Assembly: GCA_934394615.1 (NCBI GenBank)
Contig: CAKRRJ010000049.1
Location: 1-17,727 of the forward strand
DNA: 17,727 nucleotides
Reading direction: 5' to 3'
Source of the DNA: an uncultured Lachnospiraceae bacterium
Lineage (GTDB): Bacteria > Bacillota > Clostridia > Lachnospirales > Lachnospiraceae
Shown: positions 14,627 through 17,727 of the stretch, piece by piece
How positions within the stretch are numbered: position 1 is the stretch's first letter
How the letters are laid out: every line of letters starts with the position of its first letter
Notes under the pieces: model-generated
Told to the model about the DNA's origin: nothing
Databases searched by the model: none
The model's input: only the letters and a program-made list of their open reading frames with translations
Translations under genes and position numbers: made by a program

Positions 14627-15394
14627 ATGAACTTACTGGAAATGAATCATGTGAAAAAATCATTTGGAGACCTTGGGGTCATTCAGGATATTTCTCTGCA
14701 TGTAGGAGAGGGTGAGATTGTTACGATCATCGGACCATCCGGTTCTGGTAAATCCACACTGCTGCGCTGTGCGACCATGTTAGAGACCATGGACAGCGGC
14801 GAGCTGATTTATCTGGGCGAAAAGGCAGCGTGGAACGATGAAAACGGCAATGCGGTTTACGCGTCGAAGCCGGAGTTAAAGAAGATTCAGCAGAATTACG
14901 GACTGGTGTTCCAGAACTTTAACCTGTTCCCGCATTATTCGGTGCTGCGCAATGTGATGGATGCGCCGGTTGCCGTGCAGAAGCGCGACAAGGAAGAGGT
15001 CCGCAAGGTGGCGATGGAGCTTCTGGAGAAGATGGGACTGGCGGACAAGGCAGACGCGTATCCGTGTCAGCTGTCCGGCGGACAGTGCCAGCGTGTGGCA
15101 ATCGCCCGCGCGCTTGCTTTAAATCCAAAGATTCTGTTCTTTGATGAGCCAACCTCCGCTCTGGATCCGGAGCTGACCGGTGAGGTGTTAAAGGTTATCA
15201 AGTCTCTGGCAGACCTGCATATCGCCATGGTAATCGTAACACATGAGATGGCATTCGCGAGAGATATCTCCGACCGTGTGATTTTCGTGGCAGATGGAGT
15301 CATTGTTGAAGAAGGAACCCCGGCACAGGTATTTGCGTCTGAGAATGAGCGGACGAAGAACTTCCTGGGACGCTATGGAGATATGTTAAAGTAA
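14627..15394 (+). CDS. Polar amino-acid ABC transporter ATP-binding protein (GlnQ/HisP family)
   Basis: A 255-residue ATPase with ATG 14627 behind CCGGAGG (14614-14620). It contains Walker [10 protein letters not shown] (36-44), a Q-loop in [19 protein letters not shown], signature LSGGQCQR (149-156), Walker B ILFFDE (169-174), SALD and switch H206. The Cys at 154 stands where this family usually has Gln, a mild change outside the ATP-contacting residues. A short insertion near residues 68-85 ([13 protein letters not shown]) is common in this family. It powers the importer formed with the two preceding genes; a strong terminator follows 20 bases later. Confidence 0.95.
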   Translation: MNLLEMNHVKKSFGDLGVIQDISLHVGEGEIVTIIGPSGSGKSTLLRCATMLETMDSGELIYLGEKAAWNDENGNAVYASKPELKKIQQNYGLVFQNFNLFPHYSVLRNVMDAPVAVQKRDKEEVRKVAMELLEKMGLADKADAYPCQLSGGQCQRVAIARALALNPKILFFDEPTSALDPELTGEVLKVIKSLADLHIAMVIVTHEMAFARDISDRVIFVADGVIVEEGTPAQVFASENERTKNFLGRYGDMLK

Positions 15395-15414
15395 TAAAAA
15401 ATTGTTAATGGTTT

Positions 15415-15459
15415 AGGCCCGGAAAGCTGTTTCAGCAGCTTTCCGGGCCTGTTGTATTT
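15415..15459 (+). terminator. Rho-independent terminator of the amino-acid ABC operon
   Basis: Perfect 15-bp stem AGGCCCGGAAAGCTG (15415-15429) with its complement at 15436-15450, a 6-nt loop and the T-rich tail GTTGTATTT. The tail also carries the -35 box of the next gene. Confidence 0.9.
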
Positions 15460-15480
15460 AGCTGGTTAAATTGCTATAAT
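15452..15480 (+). promoter_or_regulatory. Promoter of the FliB-family gene
   Basis: TTGTAT (15452-15457), a 17-nt spacer and a perfect TATAAT (15475-15480). It overlaps the tail of the preceding terminator. The leader to the start codon is only about 35 bases. Confidence 0.8.
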
Positions 15481-15521
15481 GAGTTAAGTTGAGAATATGT
15501 GTTTATTTAGGAGTGATGAGT

Positions 15522-16847
15522 ATGCTGTATACATATCCGCATTATTATAAAAAGTTCCAGTGTATTGCTTCGGAATGTGAGGATACCTGCTGTGCGGGGT
15601 GGGCGATTACGATCGATCCGAAGTCGCTGGAAAAGTACCGCCATGCGAAGGGGGAAATGAAGGCGCGGCTGAAGGAGTCGGTGGACTGGAAGCAGAAGTG
15701 TTTTAAGCAGCGGGAGCATCGGTGCGCGTTTTTAAATGATGAGAACCTTTGTGATCTGTACACTGGCATGGGGCCAGACAGTCTGTGCTGGACCTGTAAG
15801 ACTTATCCACGCCACATTGAGGTGTTTGACGGTGTGCGGGAGGTGTCGCTGTGCCTGTCCTGTATTGAGGCGGCACGGATCATTCTGGGAACGAAGGAGC
15901 CGGTGCGCTTTCTTTCGAGTGAGAACGACAAAGAGGAGAGCTGCGAGGACGAAGAGTTTGATTTCTTCTTGTATACGAAGCTTGGAGAAGCGCGGGATGT
16001 GATCTTTGAGATCCTGGAAAACCGCGGACTGTCCAGTGAGCTTCGCATGGCAATGTGCCTGGCTCTAGCCCATGATCTGCAGCGCAGGGTACGGGATGAG
16101 AAGCTGTATGAAGTGGACGGACTGCTGGAGCGGTATTCTGTTGGAAATATGTGCAGGGCAGCGCAGGGAGCGGATGCTGCTGCAATCGATGCTGACCGGA
16201 CCGGAACTGTCGATGCCGCGAGTGATGCCAGCCGGAGGGGGCATGCCGGGGACACTGTGGCGAGGTTCTGCCGCCGTCTGGCATCTGCAGATCTGGAACA
16301 GTACAGCCGTTTTGAGACGGCCAGCGAGCTTTACACGGTCTTTGAGAAGATGGAGCCTCTTGATCCTGCGTGGCCGGAGCGCAGGGACGGTATGGACGAA
16401 ATTCTTTATGGTGCCGGAAAAGAGGCGTACGAGGCGAACCGCCGTGCTTTCCTTACGGCAAACGGAACACGCATGGAGCTTCTTAGGGAGCAGATCATGG
16501 TTTACTTTGTGTTCGGTTACTTCTGCGGGGCTGTTTACAACGAGAATCCATACGGCAAGATGAAGCTGGCGGTAGCGGCGGCGATCCTGGTGGAGGAGAT
16601 GCTGATGGCGGAGTGGCTTCAGGAGAAACAGCATGTGGGATCCGTGGCAGCGGTTCCGAGCGGAATCCGGGGCAGAGTGGCAGCGGAAGCACTGCCGGAG
16701 GAGCAGATTGTGGATCTGGTGCACTGTTTCTCCAGAGAGGTAGAGCACTCCGATGAAAACCGGGGACTCTTAGAAGATGAACTGGTGAAACGGGAGGAGT
16801 TCAGTCTGAGGGCATTGCTTTCAGCAATTGTGGAATGGAAACGATAG
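15522..16847 (+). CDS. FliB-family (flagellin lysine-N-methylase-like) cysteine-rich protein
   Basis: A 441-residue protein. ATG 15522 fits AGGAG (15509-15513) with an eight-base gap; the earlier ATG 15516 is too close. The N-terminal part carries the FliB/YkgJ-type cysteines: C14, C19 and C23-C24 in FQCIASECEDTCCAGW, then C60, C68, C77, C89, C92 before TYPRH, and C111/C114. These likely bind a metal or iron-sulfur cluster. The rest is helical, with a Gly/Ala/Asp-rich variable stretch near residues 215-250. Salmonella FliB methylates flagellin lysines, but no flagellar gene is present here, and many clostridial homologues carry only this automated name. The substrate is therefore uncertain. 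It has its own promoter and no operon partner. Confidence 0.85.
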   Translation: MLYTYPHYYKKFQCIASECEDTCCAGWAITIDPKSLEKYRHAKGEMKARLKESVDWKQKCFKQREHRCAFLNDENLCDLYTGMGPDSLCWTCKTYPRHIEVFDGVREVSLCLSCIEAARIILGTKEPVRFLSSENDKEESCEDEEFDFFLYTKLGEARDVIFEILENRGLSSELRMAMCLALAHDLQRRVRDEKLYEVDGLLERYSVGNMCRAAQGADAAAIDADRTGTVDAASDASRRGHAGDTVARFCRRLASADLEQYSRFETASELYTVFEKMEPLDPAWPERRDGMDEILYGAGKEAYEANRRAFLTANGTRMELLREQIMVYFVFGYFCGAVYNENPYGKMKLAVAAAILVEEMLMAEWLQEKQHVGSVAAVPSGIRGRVAAEALPEEQIVDLVHCFSREVEHSDENRGLLEDELVKREEFSLRALLSAIVEWKR

Positions 16848-16859
16848 AGCGGCTTCTGC

Positions 16860-16945
16860 CCACAAAAATCAGCACGAAACAGCCGATTTTGTGGAAAAGC
16901 AGTTCAGTGGCAGGAAAAACGGTGGAAAAACCGCTAAATTCCTGC
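16860..16945 (+). other. Hairpin cluster between the FliB-like and ABC-F genes
   Basis: Two adjacent imperfect hairpins: CCACAAAA/TTTTGTGG (16860-16867 with 16887-16894) and GCAGGAA/TTCCTGC (16910-16916 with 16939-16945) enclosing CGGT/ACCG. Short direct repeats follow, AAAACCGCT at 16927 and 16947, and AAATTCCTG at 16936 and 16979. They may end the FliB-like transcript, although no T run follows. Confidence 0.45.
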
Positions 16946-16965
16946 GAAAACCGCTGAAATAGCGC

Positions 16966-16993
16966 TTGCAAAATACGGAAATTCCTGTAAAAT
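16966..16993 (+). promoter_or_regulatory. Promoter of the ABC-F gene
   Basis: TTGCAA (16966-16971), a 16-nt spacer and TAAAAT (16988-16993). The overlapping TATAAA at 16993-16998 is an alternative -10 box. Transcription would begin near 17000, leaving about 59 bases of leader. Confidence 0.55.
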
Positions 16994-17011
16994 ATAAATG
17001 ATGCGAAAGAC

Positions 17012-17039
17012 GAGGGACATAATTATGCCCCTCTTTTTT
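17012..17039 (+). terminator. Leader terminator (possible attenuator) of the ABC-F gene
   Basis: Stem GAGGGAC (17012-17018) with GCCCCTC (17027-17033), one A-C mismatch, an inner ATAATTAT that can pair further, and a run of six T (17034-17039). It lies between the predicted promoter and the start codon, 19 bases before the ATG, so it could attenuate this gene. Confidence 0.7.
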
Positions 17040-17043
17040 ATGA

Positions 17044-17727
<684 letters not shown>

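Noticed and set aside
16065..16748. A 227-codon minus-strand open frame inside the FliB-like gene
   Set aside because: The + strand frame has the family's cysteine motifs, promoter and ribosome binding site. The minus frame has none and no recognisable domain.

Overview
The window looks like chromosomal DNA of an anaerobic, gut-type member of the Clostridia, probably Lachnospiraceae. This is inferred from the AdhE fermentation enzyme, the strong GGAGG-type ribosome binding sites, the lipoproteins with Glu/Thr/Ala-rich linkers, a YibE/F membrane protein and the clostridial style of the transporters. All confident genes are on the + strand. I see no rRNA, tRNA, CRISPR array, transposase or phage gene.

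Layout. (1) 1-1365: the C-terminal iron-dependent alcohol dehydrogenase half of adhE, closed by a strong terminator. (2) 1482-3483: a two-gene unit of a TetR-type regulator and an overlapping MATE drug exporter, with two palindromes between the -35 box and the start codon. (3) 3503-8397: an extended -10 promoter, a full cobalamin riboswitch, then a lipoprotein form of the cobalt chelatase CbiK, a two-repeat NEAT-like lipoprotein, a BtuF/FecB-type binding lipoprotein and a BtuC/FecCD-type permease. (4) 8442-11352: a secreted purple-acid-phosphatase-like metallophosphoesterase with possible PhoP-type boxes, and a YibE/F multipass protein. (5) 11353-12862: a strongly palindromic gene-free stretch, a promoter with a structured leader, and a FecE/BtuD-type ATPase with an unusual C-terminal extension. 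This ATPase is probably the missing motor of the transporter in region 3. (6) 12923-15459: a complete polar amino-acid ABC importer (binding protein, permease, ATPase) with promoter and terminator. (7) 15452-16847: a FliB-family cysteine-rich protein. (8) 16848-17727: a hairpin-rich leader, a promoter, a terminator placed just before the gene, and the start of a YbiT-like ABC-F protein that runs off the window.

The most notable system is region 3 together with the ATPase of region 5. Cobalamin appears to control a cell-surface device made of a metallochelatase anchored outside the membrane, a double-domain binding lipoprotein and an ABC importer. CbiK normally loads cobalt into sirohydrochlorin in the cytoplasm, so an exported, riboswitch-controlled CbiK beside an importer suggests metal or tetrapyrrole handling at the cell surface. 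The architecture is read from the sequence. The substrate and the direction of the reaction are inference.
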